A stretch of 64,000 bases of DNA from Cucumis sativus (Eukaryota > Streptophyta > Magnoliopsida > Cucurbitales > Cucurbitaceae), in NCBI RefSeq assembly GCF_000004075.3, contig NC_026657.2, positions 13,268,001-13,332,000 on the forward strand, written 5' to 3'. Positions within the stretch are counted from its first letter, which is position 1. The number at the start of each line of letters is the position of its first letter. Below are positions 13,901 through 23,544 of this stretch, piece after piece. Both the position numbers and the translations under genes were made by a program. The notes beneath the pieces are model-generated. The model did not search any database. It was not told where the DNA came from and was given only the letters and a program-made list of their open reading frames with translations.

Positions 13901-14095
13901 GTTGAGACCTAAGAAAAAGGCATTTCTTCTATTAAGCAACGGAATGAGAAAACCAACTACCAAAAAGTGTAAAGAAAAATGGAGAACCTGAGGAGAACCC
14001 AGGAAAACGAGGGGCTTCTTCTTGGAGAAAACTGAAGAAGGAGAAGATGGAGAGTGAAAACAGGAAAAGCGACGAAACATGAGCGAGGAAGTCAT
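7974..14095 (-). CDS. Methionyl-tRNA formyltransferase, mitochondrial type
   Basis: Eleven exons (14095-13988, 13908-13846, 13013-12879, 12150-12048, 11865-11795, 11706-11602, 11251-11218, 9728-9628, 9395-9336, 9279-9076, 8096-7974) give 368 residues with every phase matching. The enzyme formylates Met-tRNA using 10-formyl-tetrahydrofolate for translation initiation in organelles. The N terminus (MTSSLMFRRFSCFHSPSS) is a transit-like peptide; the Rossmann-like core starts at KPLVFLGSPQ. The folate-site and catalytic motif NIHPSLLPLYRGAAP holds Asn140 and His142, and Asp178 in LDAGPII matches the third catalytic residue of bacterial Fmt. The C-terminal OB-fold, tRNA-binding part runs from APDEAWLSF to VLEVQLPGKKVI. 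Exon 7 is only 34 bp and splits Gly codons at both ends. Introns carry a LINE end, a MITE and repeats. The gene looks intact. Confidence 0.95.
9961..10094. mobile_element. MITE-like element, copy 2, in formyltransferase intron 7
   Basis: The left end GATATGTTTAGATTAACTTT and the right end read inward, GGTCTGTTTGGATTGAT, match the ends of the element at 6631-6831. Both share a core with TGAAGT and GTGTATTTTAA. It lies in the large intron 9729-11217, just upstream of the LINE fragment. Confidence 0.45.
10100..10800 (+). mobile_element. 3' end of a LINE (L1-type) in formyltransferase intron 7
   Basis: Plus-strand translation around 10200-10280 gives HLFSECSFAHSCWW, the pattern of the zinc-binding domain at the C terminus of plant LINE reverse transcriptases. 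Around 10550-10680 the frames give RNQRVFHDKS and PLWCSLSEAFVNY, also typical of LINE C termini, with frameshifts and stops. The fragment ends at a 3' UTR-like tract (TTTAGCATTAGACTATTTAT, TCAATGAAAATC, oligo-A). An unrelated AT-rich stretch (about 10320-10470) interrupts it. It lies antisense to the host gene. Confidence 0.6.
12235..12335 (+). mobile_element. LINE 3'-end fragment in formyltransferase intron 4
   Basis: TTTTGAGCATTAGTCTCTCT followed by TTTCATTTAATCAATAAAAG and a short A-rich end resembles the 3' UTR of the LINE remnant ending near 10800. It is a short 5'-truncated copy in the same orientation. The identification is by similarity of this tail only. Confidence 0.4.
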
Positions 14096-16508
14096 TGATA
14101 TTGTTTAGTGTTCTTCAGTGGTGGATTCGGGCTCCTTCCGCCTCGTTTTTATCCATTGCTGAACTAGTAAACGAGAAGGAAATTCAAAACGAAAATAGTT
14201 TTTTTTTGCCGTAATTTTACAAATAGAAATAAATTAAAATATTTATCGACTATAATAAAATTTTCAGATTCAGTCATAGTTATTTTTATGGATGATTATC
14301 AATGTCACTAATAGAAATATATCACTCATTATCAAATGTTTGTTATGGATAGAATTTAAATTTTTGATTTTATCAAATTTGCTATTTTTGATAATTTTTT
14401 AATAATAATTTTATGGTTGTTATTTTTAATGGAGAGGATTTGTGATCCAGAACACGTCATATGACCGTTGAGATTTTATCGTATTAAAGATGGGCATTGT
14501 CAATCTCAAATGTGATAAGTTATAAAAATGCGGTAGTGCACAATGAAATAATTTGACATAATTAGAAGGTTATACTACATATTGTGAAGAGCGGGTCATC
14601 AATCATAAAAGTGTATGTGAAAATGTCACTTGTACAAAATAATTAGTTGAGATAAATTCATCCTTCACAAAGAAAATATGGATCATTAAGCCAAGACCCG
14701 AATATTGAGAGGACTCTTCTCACCAAACAAACAATTGTCAGCTAAGAAACAAAAAAAGATCATTAAATCCTATTTTTCCTATTTAGTTTCATTAAACCAA
14801 AATAAGATATAATTCTAATCCATGTGATATTAGGTCAATTTAATTTTAAATAATTTAAAATTAAATTAAATTAACTCTAAGTTCCTATGTTTTGCATGAA
14901 GTTTATAATATGCATATTATGGTTTAATTAATTAAAATCAAATTATAATAAATAATAAATCATGTAACATGCAAAACATTACATTAATATAGCAATTATA
15001 TTAAACTTTGGATGTAATATGCTCTATGCAAATTGATTTTCATCTTAATTAATATAACACTTATATTAAAAAAATATATGAAAATCAAGCAAACATAAGT
15101 CATTCATTTAAATACAACAAATTACATTTAACTAAGTAATGTCATGCATCATGCTTATCCCATTTCATATATTTATAATATCAACATATTTTATATAACT
15201 CATGAAACTTATAATTGAGGGGATAAAAGTCCATGTCAATGGAAGATTTTTCAGAATCATTCCTCAAATTAATTTGGAAATCATAAAATACGAGTAGATT
15301 GGTAAAAATAATTAAGAAATTAGTTTTCTTACCAAGACTTAAAAGCTTTCTAATTATAGATTAGATATATTTGAATCTACAAAATAAATCTCCAAATTGA
15401 GATACCACTAGATGAGATTGATTTGTGAGAACCAATTGTGATGAGAAAAATGTTTAGGGAGAAATTATTTTTCTTAATTGATTGATTAAATAAAACTGTT
15501 TTCTTCTACATATTTATAACTCTCTAGAATAAGACAGAAGGATGAGATTCTATTAATTTAAAAAAAAATAAATTAATAGAAATTTCAAATCTACTCATTA
15601 ATTAACCATTAATCAATTAGTTAATAATTAATTAAATCATATTTTAATTAATACTTTATTTAAAGAATATCTCTCCAATATCTTATAATTTTATATTAAT
15701 TAAATTAAATTAAATTAAATAAAACTATTAATTAATTCTCCAATTAATTAAGAGCTAAATTAAATATTTTATTTCTCATAAATTATATTTAATTTAAACT
15801 ATATTTGAATCATATTCAAATATAAGTTTATTTCGTATTCAATAATTTTAATATGAATCCAATTCACATTAAATTAATATTGGAACTCATTCAAATATTT
15901 TACTTCTCATAAATTAATTTTTAATCATATCTAAAATTAAATTTATATAATAAAGTTTGATAACCTTTATATTATAATGTATCACTATACATGAAACTAA
16001 TTCCTAAAGTAAATTTGAACATTTCAAATTACAACCAATATAAATAAATCTCATTACCTTTACGAGCTAGGAAGGAGACCTAATGGACTTAAATATCATA
16101 AACTACAACAATTTGAGATTAATTGGCTAAACACATCAACCACATTAATTAATATTTGTTAATTGTGTGTACACTCCACTAAAGACTCACAATTGAACTC
16201 TTCTCTCTGTAGATATATTTTTGTGTCCACGGATATAGGTAAATAACAGTAAGTTAGTCATTCACGAGTGTTCGTAACAGTAGTCTTATCTCTATACTAT
16301 AGACCCTTTCTCAAACATTGATCCATGTATGTCTCTACGTACTGTTTAAGACTCATTAAACAGCTTAGGGTATTAGTTTATTGGATTTGGGTTATTAAGA
16401 CAAAACTAATAATATAATTAATAACAATTATTACAATAATAACACTTTATTAACAACGATCAATGGATTATATTTACAATTTACGAGCTTTAGGACATAA
16501 ATCCCAAA
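14096..16508 (-). mobile_element. Spacer plus copia-LTR-like tract inserted in gypsy remnant
   Basis: The left part, from 14096, holds the formyltransferase upstream region. From the right end at about 16508 the minus strand begins TTTTGGGATTTATGTCCTAA, which looks like a mutated copia LTR start (usually TGTTGGG). It abuts gypsy protease remains exactly there. The tract continues left through AT-rich sequence with no ORF. The other end is unclear: GAAAC at 16510-16514 also occurs at about 14743-14747 and could be a 5-bp target duplication, but the expected TG/CA ends are not clean. Solo LTR or decayed element cannot be decided. Confidence 0.35.
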
Positions 16509-16509
16509 A

Positions 16510-17190
16510 GAAACAACTTTTTTAGATACTAAATTTTCACTCCTACCACTATCAATAATAACTTGACACACTTTACCGTGAACAATGCATCTTGTTGTGA
16601 AAAGAGAGTTTCTTTGAGGTATACGATTAGCTGTTGGAGTGAAAAGGATTTTGAACTACACAAGATAATTGATCTCCCTCGTCCGGTGTTGAAATTTCAT
16701 AGATGTTATCATCTGAATCATCATCTTCTTGTCATTCTTCAATTGTTAAAGCTCTTCTTTGAGGGCCCTCATTGGATAGATGTCCTTAATAACCACACCG
16801 AAAACATTTACCAAAAGTACGACGATTATAAAGGCTGTCAACCTTCTTTTTACTAGTATTTACATCTGGTTTAGTGGCCAGATTTTTTTGGTGGAATGTC
16901 ATCTTTCTTGACAAGCTGTGAAAGTATGGATGAGTTTCCTTATTGAAAGCATATAAATGAGTTAGTGGGGTTTTCTTTGTTGTTTGTCCCAACTGTTCTT
17001 TCTTTTATAGATTTTGGTATTCTTGCTCTTTTGAGTGACTTCAATCTTAGATGCAAAGGAAGTAGCATTTGAAAGAAAAGTGAGAAGATACATGTAAGTT
17101 GACAATATCCTTAATTTCATCCCGTAACCCATGAATAAATCTAGAAATTTGTTGGTGTCTGATTTCAGGAAGGTTGTTGCGAGCACCAAG
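16510..17190 (-). pseudogene. Ty3/gypsy gag-protease remnant
   Basis: Minus-strand translation from about 17170 gives QISRFIHGLRDEIKDIVNLH, a standard plant gypsy gag segment. It is followed by a basic stretch, a zinc knuckle beginning CFRCGY but interrupted by a stop, then a protease-like stretch (RCIVHGKVCQVIIDSGRSEN) before 16510. Residue changes, stops and frameshifts make it non-functional. The reading stops abruptly where the copia-LTR-like tract begins, so this gypsy copy predates that insertion. Confidence 0.7.
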
Positions 17191-17207
17191 TCTATAGAAA
17201 AAAAAAT

Positions 17208-17621
17208 GCTAAAAAAGAGTAACTAAGTTGATTCGCATTTGTCTTATTCATATTCTCTTTACTTTTCTTACTATAGCTCACTTTCCAGCTTCGTCTCATT
17301 TTTTTTCGCTTTCTCGCTCTTAGCTCTACACTTAATTCATGTGGCATTGGAAACAACTCCACACATAGTTGGAGGAAGAAGAAACAACTCTACTCCGTTA
17401 TGTAAAATCTTGGTGCTTTGTCCCAGGTTTGTCAGTTTTAAAACTAGGGATGATCTCGAGGCAACTTTGTCCCCGGTTTCAAAACCCTTTCCTTCTATTT
17501 TTCATTTCGATCCATTTTGTTTCAATTTCTTTTCTCAACCAACAAGAATGTGAAAAGTTTTCATAATTTTAGAGAATTATAAAGATTAAAAAAAAAAGCT
17601 AAAAAAGAGTAACTAAGTTGA
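17208..17621. repeat. 24-bp direct repeat flanking a 366-bp interval
   Basis: GCTAAAAAAGAGTAACTAAG TTGA occurs at 17208-17231 and 17598-17621, each time after an A-tract. The interval is pyrimidine-rich on the plus strand with no recognisable gene; ORFs there (17239-17566) show no family features. It may be a local duplication or an insertion with a long target duplication. Confidence 0.6.
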
Positions 17622-18239
17622 GGGATGGGAATGACTACGAGGGTTGAGACGATTGGCAAAGGTGGTGGCGAGGCTTGAAGGAGACGTGCGACTCTGCAAG
17701 GCTGGGAGAAGATAAAATATGTTTAGGATTTATATATATTATATGCATAACCGGGTCTGGTCGGGTCACCTGACTCTTATTTGCACAACCTAAGACTCAT
17801 ACTAAGTTTTTTTTTTCTTCAATTTTCTAACCCAATCCAACACAATACAAAATTCCAACACAATACAAAATTTAAGCAACTTGGGTTGGATAATTCACGT
17901 TGATCTGTTTTTTTAACGCAGGATTATAAAACAAGGTCAAACTAACATTTTTTACACAATTCTTTTAAGGTTTAGATGTACGAAAAAGGATAAAACTAGG
18001 TCAAACTAACATTTTTTATTTTTTACACAATTCTTTTAAGGTTTAGGTGTACCAAAAATGATAATAGATACAAAATTATAAAAAAGATGTCCTAGGTATC
18101 TATCCAAGACAAAATATGATAATATGTACAAAAGTAGACACAAGTCCTTTGAAAAGATAAAAAAAAGCAGCCAGAAAGATTCAAAGTTCAATGAACCAAG
18201 AAGATCAGCAAACGTGCTATTGATTCACAGTTTTTGTCT
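17622..18239. other. Spacer with imperfect tandem duplication
   Basis: No gene is seen. A unit beginning AGGTCAAACTAACATTTTTT is duplicated at about 17934-18064, with a small insertion in the second copy. A tract with CCCAATCCAACACAATACAA and GGGTTGGATAATTC near 17830-17900 resembles the hAT-like repeats. The 3' UTR of the SINA-like gene should lie at the right end. Confidence 0.5.
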
Positions 18240-19579
18240 TTAGTGTGCAGGCCAAATGCTAATCTCCAACATAGTCTGGGTGGAAGATCCAAAGTACTCG
18301 TTAGGAATCAAAAGTGATCCCTTGGAAGGAGGAACTTTTATCAAACCTTGGATCTCCTTTGCTATTGATTGTAAAGAAAGAACACTCCCCAGTGTTTTGG
18401 CTTTAATTTCATAACAGAACTTTTTCTCAGATGACAAAGGTCCAATCCGGTTCATAGTTACAGCATTCCCAAAAATTTCAAATGTGTAAGATAGGAAGAA
18501 CAAAACTCCATCATTCTCTGCTTTAAGGATACGATGAGTATCACCATTGTTCAAGCATATAGTGAACCTCGTATTGTATGAGAAGATTTTGGCTGAGTCT
18601 TTGTGTTTTTTGGTGAAGTGTAAGCCCAACTGCTCTGTTGAACCAACAAAGGTGCAATTGTCCAAAGGGCATGAGCAGGGTTCATATCTGCATAAGGACT
18701 CATGGTCGTTTATCAGGTTCAAACCCATCACGGTTTTGCATCCGTATATTGCGTTTTGACATGGTAACTTGATTGATTCCAAAACCTTCTCAATTGCCCT
18801 GCAACGTATGTAGCCAATTGCTAAGGTGCAGCTAGGGCATTTATTCTGAGCTTTGGTGCAGCAGCTAGAGCAAGCAATATGCCCATTCTCACACTAATAC
18901 ATCCAACAACCAAAGTATATGTTATGAGATCAAATAAAATCATGAATATAAGAGACTATAAACCCAAATATAAACTTGATGTTCTTCTATATCTATACCT
19001 TCAAGTTCATGTTTCTAAACAGTGAAGAAAATCCAATAATCCATACAATTGAAAAGTTGAAGTTAAATCAAATAAACTGTCGTTTGATTCGAACATTTAC
19101 TCAAGATAATATAAACAAGGTAAAGCAATTTTCTCCCATTGTCTAAGACTATTTACATCATAACTCCAGAATTTCCATAACAATCTATAATTACTTCCAA
19201 TGGAAATGCATAGTCTAAACAATAAACTTCGAAAAGAGAAAATGAGAAAAGCTCAAAGAAAAGGGGATTTTAAAATCGTCAACAGCAACAACCACACACA
19301 AGCGAAACTACAGTATCCAAAGTAACAAAAACCAAAAAAGCTATGCGAGAAAAAACAAAGCATCAGTAGTATCCAGATGAACAATAAACACAATTTTAAA
19401 GGAGAAGAGAGTTTTAATGAGACCTGGAAAACAGGAATTGACAAGGGTTCGCAACAAATATAGCAATCGAGAATCTGCGGATCAGTAAATATGACGTTCA
19501 ACGTCCCGTTCGTCCCTCTCCTACTAATGACGGAACTTCGCCTCTCACTTCCGCCGTCTGATGATCGAGAATCCTCCAT
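18240..19579 (-). CDS. SINA-like RING-type E3 ubiquitin ligase
   Basis: Two exons, 19579-19424 and 18893-18240, give 269 residues with a phase-0 junction. The RING-HC finger is split by the intron: Cys39 and Cys42 (CYIC) lie in exon 1; Cys53, His57, Cys60, Cys63, Cys71 and Cys74 in exon 2 (CENGHIACSSC and CPSC). A SIAH-type zinc finger follows (LPCQNAIYGC, NDHESLC, CSCPLDNC, LHFTKKH), then the substrate-binding/dimerisation region to the C terminus (WPAH). It should transfer ubiquitin from an E2 to substrates that cannot be named from sequence. The length and short N-terminal Ser/Arg-rich region fit the plant SINA-like group rather than the longer SINAT group. All metal ligands are present and no stop or frameshift is seen. 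The intron is 18894-19423. Confidence 0.93.
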
Positions 19580-19932
19580 TTTCCTTTTCCTTTTTCTTCA
19601 ACTATAAAGAATCGTAAAATCAGTTCGCTTTTCGACTGTGAAAGAGGACTTGTTTTTTGTTCTTCATCAAATTCCTTCTTTTGTGACGAAAGGAAGGGGT
19701 TGATTCGTCCTTTGAATTTTTAAATTAATTTTTCTATTTCTTACGCTTAGTTTAACCATATATTAAATCTACAAATTTGATTTATTTCAAAATAATATTT
19801 GTGTTATATTATATATTTATGAAAATTAACCTGATGAAGTACATTTTAAATTCAGTAAAAAAATGTACCAGAAAAGATACGAAATAAGGGGAAAAAATCC
19901 CGGTGATAAGATATGAAATAAGGAAAAAAAAA

Positions 19933-20003
19933 AGGTCCCACCGAGATTTGAACTCGGGTTACTGGATTCAGAGTCCAATGTCCTAACCACTAGACCATGG
20001 GAC
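19933..20003 (-). tRNA. tRNA-Gln (anticodon CUG)
   Basis: Read on the minus strand, this starts GGTCCCATGGTCTAGTGG and ends CTCGGTGGGACC. The acceptor stem pairs GGTCCCA with TGGGACC. The anticodon stem TTGGA/TCCAG encloses the loop CTCTGAA with anticodon CTG, and the T arm contains GAGTTCAAATCTC. There is no intron and CCA is not encoded, as expected of nuclear tRNA genes. The internal A box (TGGTCTAGTGG) and B box (GTTCAAATC) are intact, so it is probably functional. Confidence 0.96.
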
Positions 20004-20165
20004 CTCACGTTACATGAAATGACATTTTATCTTAAACTCATAGATAATGGAAAACTATTTCACACATTTGTACAAAAGTTTTTATTTTTTATTTTATTGT
20101 TTTTCATAATTCATTAATTTTAGTATTTAATTTTACCTATTTTTTTCATTCACAGTATATATCAA

Positions 20166-20413
20166 TGTTATGAATATTATAAATTAAAGTTGAATATTAT
20201 TAGGTAACAAATTCATCCACTAACATTCCCATCAATTTTCATAACTTTCTTGTCCCCTACTTATATTTGATTTTGTAAGAATTATTCTCACAACTCTATA
20301 AATAGAGGTTGTAGAGATATATAAACAACACAGTTGAGTTCAATTGCCTTCTCTTCTTCCTCTCTTTCCTATTCTTTTGGCGTATTGCTTGCTTGTTTTT
20401 TATTTTTATAACA
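20166..20413 (+). mobile_element. Copia LTR, Ale/Retrofit type
   Basis: The tract begins TGTTATGAATATT and ends TTTTATAACA. It contains CTATAAATAGAGG as a TATA box at about 20297, followed by a pyrimidine-rich leader. Directly after the end is CGTTGTTAGTACGAGTC, close to the primer-binding motif CGTTATCAGCACGAGTC usual after such LTRs. The size (248 bp) is typical. No matching second LTR is seen nearby, so this is a 5' LTR of an eroded element or a solo LTR. Confidence 0.6.
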
Positions 20414-20430
20414 CGTTGTTAGTACGAGTC

Positions 20431-22742
20431 TCACCATTTTGAAGATTGTGTAAAAAATGGTTTTTATTTATGTTAAAGATTCAGATCCACTAGAATCTTC
20501 TCTATAGTTTTGAGGTATTTAGAATTTTGTTCAAGTATGGTGAGTATTTTAATTTTGGTGACTTTGCATATGTATGTATTTGGTGTATTTATCGTTTATC
20601 TTCTCACTACCATCATTCATCTTTCTTGAATTTAAACATATAAAGTGCAAAGAATGTGGGTATTCTACTTTAATCATATATGTAAGTTATGTATTTGCAA
20701 ATTGATTGTTAAAATATATTTAATAATATATTTTACATTTGATTTTATCAAATTGTAAAACTCATCAAATATTTTTAAGAGAGAACCTTTTAGAACGGTT
20801 AGTTTGTATTAAGTGAATTAGGTTGTTTGTCTCCAAGTTTCTCAATCATATTAAACATATTTAGGCATATACTTGTTGGATTCCAGACCCCATTCTCTCC
20901 AAAATTTAGACTTTTAATTATCTTATTACATGTTGTATATGTGCATGGGTCTTCATCACAATATTTTTCGTTGAGGATAAGTATTTCATAAATTATGGAT
21001 AAAATATCTATATATTGTTGAGGAATTAAATTTAATTAAACATGAATTTAGCTCAATTGACACTTGTATGTATTTGTAGACGAGAGGTCTCAGTTTCAAA
21101 TCTCCACTACAACAACACCATTAGTTTATATTTTCATATACTTGAATATAATTGTTTTATATAGCAAAATTAATTAGGATATTTATATTCTTAATTGGAT
21201 CACATTTTTTTACAAATATTGCGGTAGTGTTTATCTTTTATATGTTAAGATTATATAATGTTAATATTACTTTTCAAAATATGAGATTAAATATTCAATA
21301 TTACTTTAATTTTATTTATTTGTCATGCTTGGGTTGAAACTTATTTGATGGTTGAATATTTAAATTATACTCATGTCAATTTTGTGAGTCTTGAAATTTT
21401 TTATGTAGTGATTATATATATTTTATTAAATTATTTTATGACACAGTTTATGAAAGATATATATAATAGTTAATTACTTCTTAAACCCAATTTTGATTTA
21501 ACACACTTGAAGTTGCATAAATCAATTAGTGCTCATTGTTTTTGTCGTGCACTCGTAGTTGAACATGTCAAAACATTTTTGCTCTTGCAAATAACAATTT
21601 GAGAGAGAAAGTTTGAAACATTATATTAGATATTGAGCATATGTTTCTATTTTAAAAAGTTGGTAAATTTCGATCAAATAATTTAATAGAATTTCCCGAA
21701 GTGAATGTTACTTGATATAGAAGAAAGTGTTTACATGATTAGAACTATACATATTTATATAAGAATTTTATTTTTCAAATATATTTTGGAAAAGATATAA
21801 TAATATTGTATTTAATAGTCTGTACTTGTCGTACGTTAAGAGTCTATTTGAAATTTTAAAATCCTTAACAATGAAAAGGAGAGCAATGTACGAAAGCAAA
21901 CTTTGAAATGTTATTTATATCTCTCGAAGAGATCATAGTTTTTATTTTAAGCTTATAAATATGATATTATTTGGATATCAAAGATTACTTACAATCTCCC
22001 GAAGAGATTATTATTTTTACCCATTTATATATGGATGAAATATATAAATAAATGAATAAATACTAATGTGATTCTATTAACCTATGAATCACTAGACCAA
22101 ATCAATCGAACAAATATTAGAGTGATTCGACTTTGGTTCTTAGTATTTATGTGCTATTCTAACTGGTTCGGCTCAATTCGAGCCCCAGCTTCTTGTAAAT
22201 GGATATTTTTTCCATTGTTAAAAAATTATATTAATTGGCAAAGTATGATATTCTCTTAAAAAATAAAATAGTTTATTTTACTTTTAGGTTGTTACTTTAT
22301 TTAAAGGCAAGTAATAACTAAAGGACCATGAAGTATGAAGAACACTATAGCTTTAATAGTCCAGTTTGGTGAATATCACATACTAATGAAGTGCTTTTAA
22401 TTAGGCTCAGATAAAGAGATTTTATTAATATTCAAATAAAAATTATTTTGTAAACACACTATATTACAACACACACTATAATAATCTAGAAGAAACTCCC
22501 CTTATATTAGGACTCTTTTAGTAATTGATATCTACTAAAACAATCGAGTTCCTTTGATTTTGATGTTTGAATCTATTGAAGATTATTAGGCTTCCCTTGG
22601 ATTCTATAATTGTATGTACTCAATTATCAAGGTCTTCTTTACAAGTTAATATGTCACATGCCCACATCTCTCTATTCTTTGTCACCTCATATTTTCTCAA
22701 TACACCTCGTATTATCCCATCATGCATGCACCCACAAAGTAG
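20431..22742. other. AT-rich non-coding tract after copia LTR
   Basis: There are no recognisable coding domains on either strand. A TCTC(G/C)(A/C)GAAGAGAT motif recurs at about 21922 and 21997. The stretch is probably eroded retroelement interior plus unrelated AT-rich DNA. ORFs at 21152-21337, 22068-22259 and 22567-22788 show no family features. Confidence 0.45.
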
Positions 22743-22756
22743 TGGTAATCAGAGCC
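22743..22756 (+). other. Primer-binding-site-like motif (tRNA-iMet)
   Basis: TGGTAATCAGAGCC differs by one inserted A from TGGTATCAGAGCC, the complement of the tRNA-iMet 3' end used by many plant copia elements and by caulimovirids. It lies about 110 bp upstream of the capsid-like remnant and marks the start of the retroelement mosaic. Confidence 0.55.
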
Positions 22757-22839
22757 ATTTATCATTCGAGAGTGTATTAGTTCTTTAAATCCAACATTAA
22801 GGTGAACAAAGTGGTACAACTATAAATCAAACCGAAGAT

Positions 22840-23530
22840 GTTGTAGCAACCTTAATTTTCATCATTACAAAAAACTTTATAGTTTAGAGATCAGAGATCC
22901 TTTCAAATCTTACCTGTCAAAAACTTCAAGATTTTCAATGGTACAAAGATGCTTTCCTAAGCAAAGTTTTTACTCGAATAGATTGCAATAATCAATACTG
23001 GAAAGAAAATTTTCTTTCAGGATTACCAAAATTATTCGTTGAAAAAGTACGCCAAACTATTAGACAAACCTTTCAAGGAACAATCTCATTCGATAATTTA
23101 ACTTATGATGAACTAATTAACTTTATCAATAATGAATGATTAGCTTTAAATAAGGATCTCTAATTAAAAGTGAAAATAAAAAATGAATTCCACAAACAAC
23201 GACAAGAGCTTGGATCCTTTTGTGCCCAATATGGTTATGAAAATATACAAGCTCCTTTAGCACTAAAACAACCCAGGAAGTATAAGAAACTTCTTTTGAA
23301 GAAAACCTTACAGGTATCAAGGTTATTTTCAAAACAATCAAAATAAACAAAATTATAAATCTAGACCAAAGAAGAAATATAAAAACAACAGACCCACTAA
23401 AAAACAAAAAGAAATTATCTGTTACAAATGTAGACAAAAAGGACTTATAGCCCCTAACTATCCAATGGAAGGAAAAATTAATAATTTGGAAATAGAAGAA
23501 GATTTGAAAATCCAATTATTATATTTACAA
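22840..23530 (+). pseudogene. Pararetrovirus-like capsid and zinc-knuckle remnant
   Basis: Plus-strand translation gives a decayed segment that resembles the capsid/nucleocapsid part of endogenous plant caulimovirids (florendovirus-like) or of a related gag. The hallmarks are an aromatic FQWYKD-type start at about 22937, a conserved FLSGLPKLF-type core, a LGSFC(A)Q(Y)G segment and a lysine-rich stretch. These are followed by a zinc knuckle starting CYKC (about 23420), whose later ligands are mutated, and the acidic NNLEIEEDLK tail. Stops interrupt it near 23138 and 23160, so no product is expected. It is joined within about 30 bp to a copia pol remnant. The assignment to Caulimoviridae is from remembered family resemblance. 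Confidence 0.5.
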
Positions 23531-23544
23531 AACGTATTGTTGAG

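Noticed and set aside
15680-15770. (TTAAA)n-like microsatellite read as a possible regulatory array
   Set aside because: A simple AT-rich repeat (AAATTAAATTAAATTAAAT) with no other support.
19826-20008. 60-residue ORF over the tRNA
   Set aside because: It overlaps tRNA-Gln and is not a coding sequence.
23126-23515. 129-residue hydrophobic minus ORF
   Set aside because: It is the antisense of the lysine-rich capsid-like remnant, and its hydrophobicity is a complement effect (AAA to TTT).
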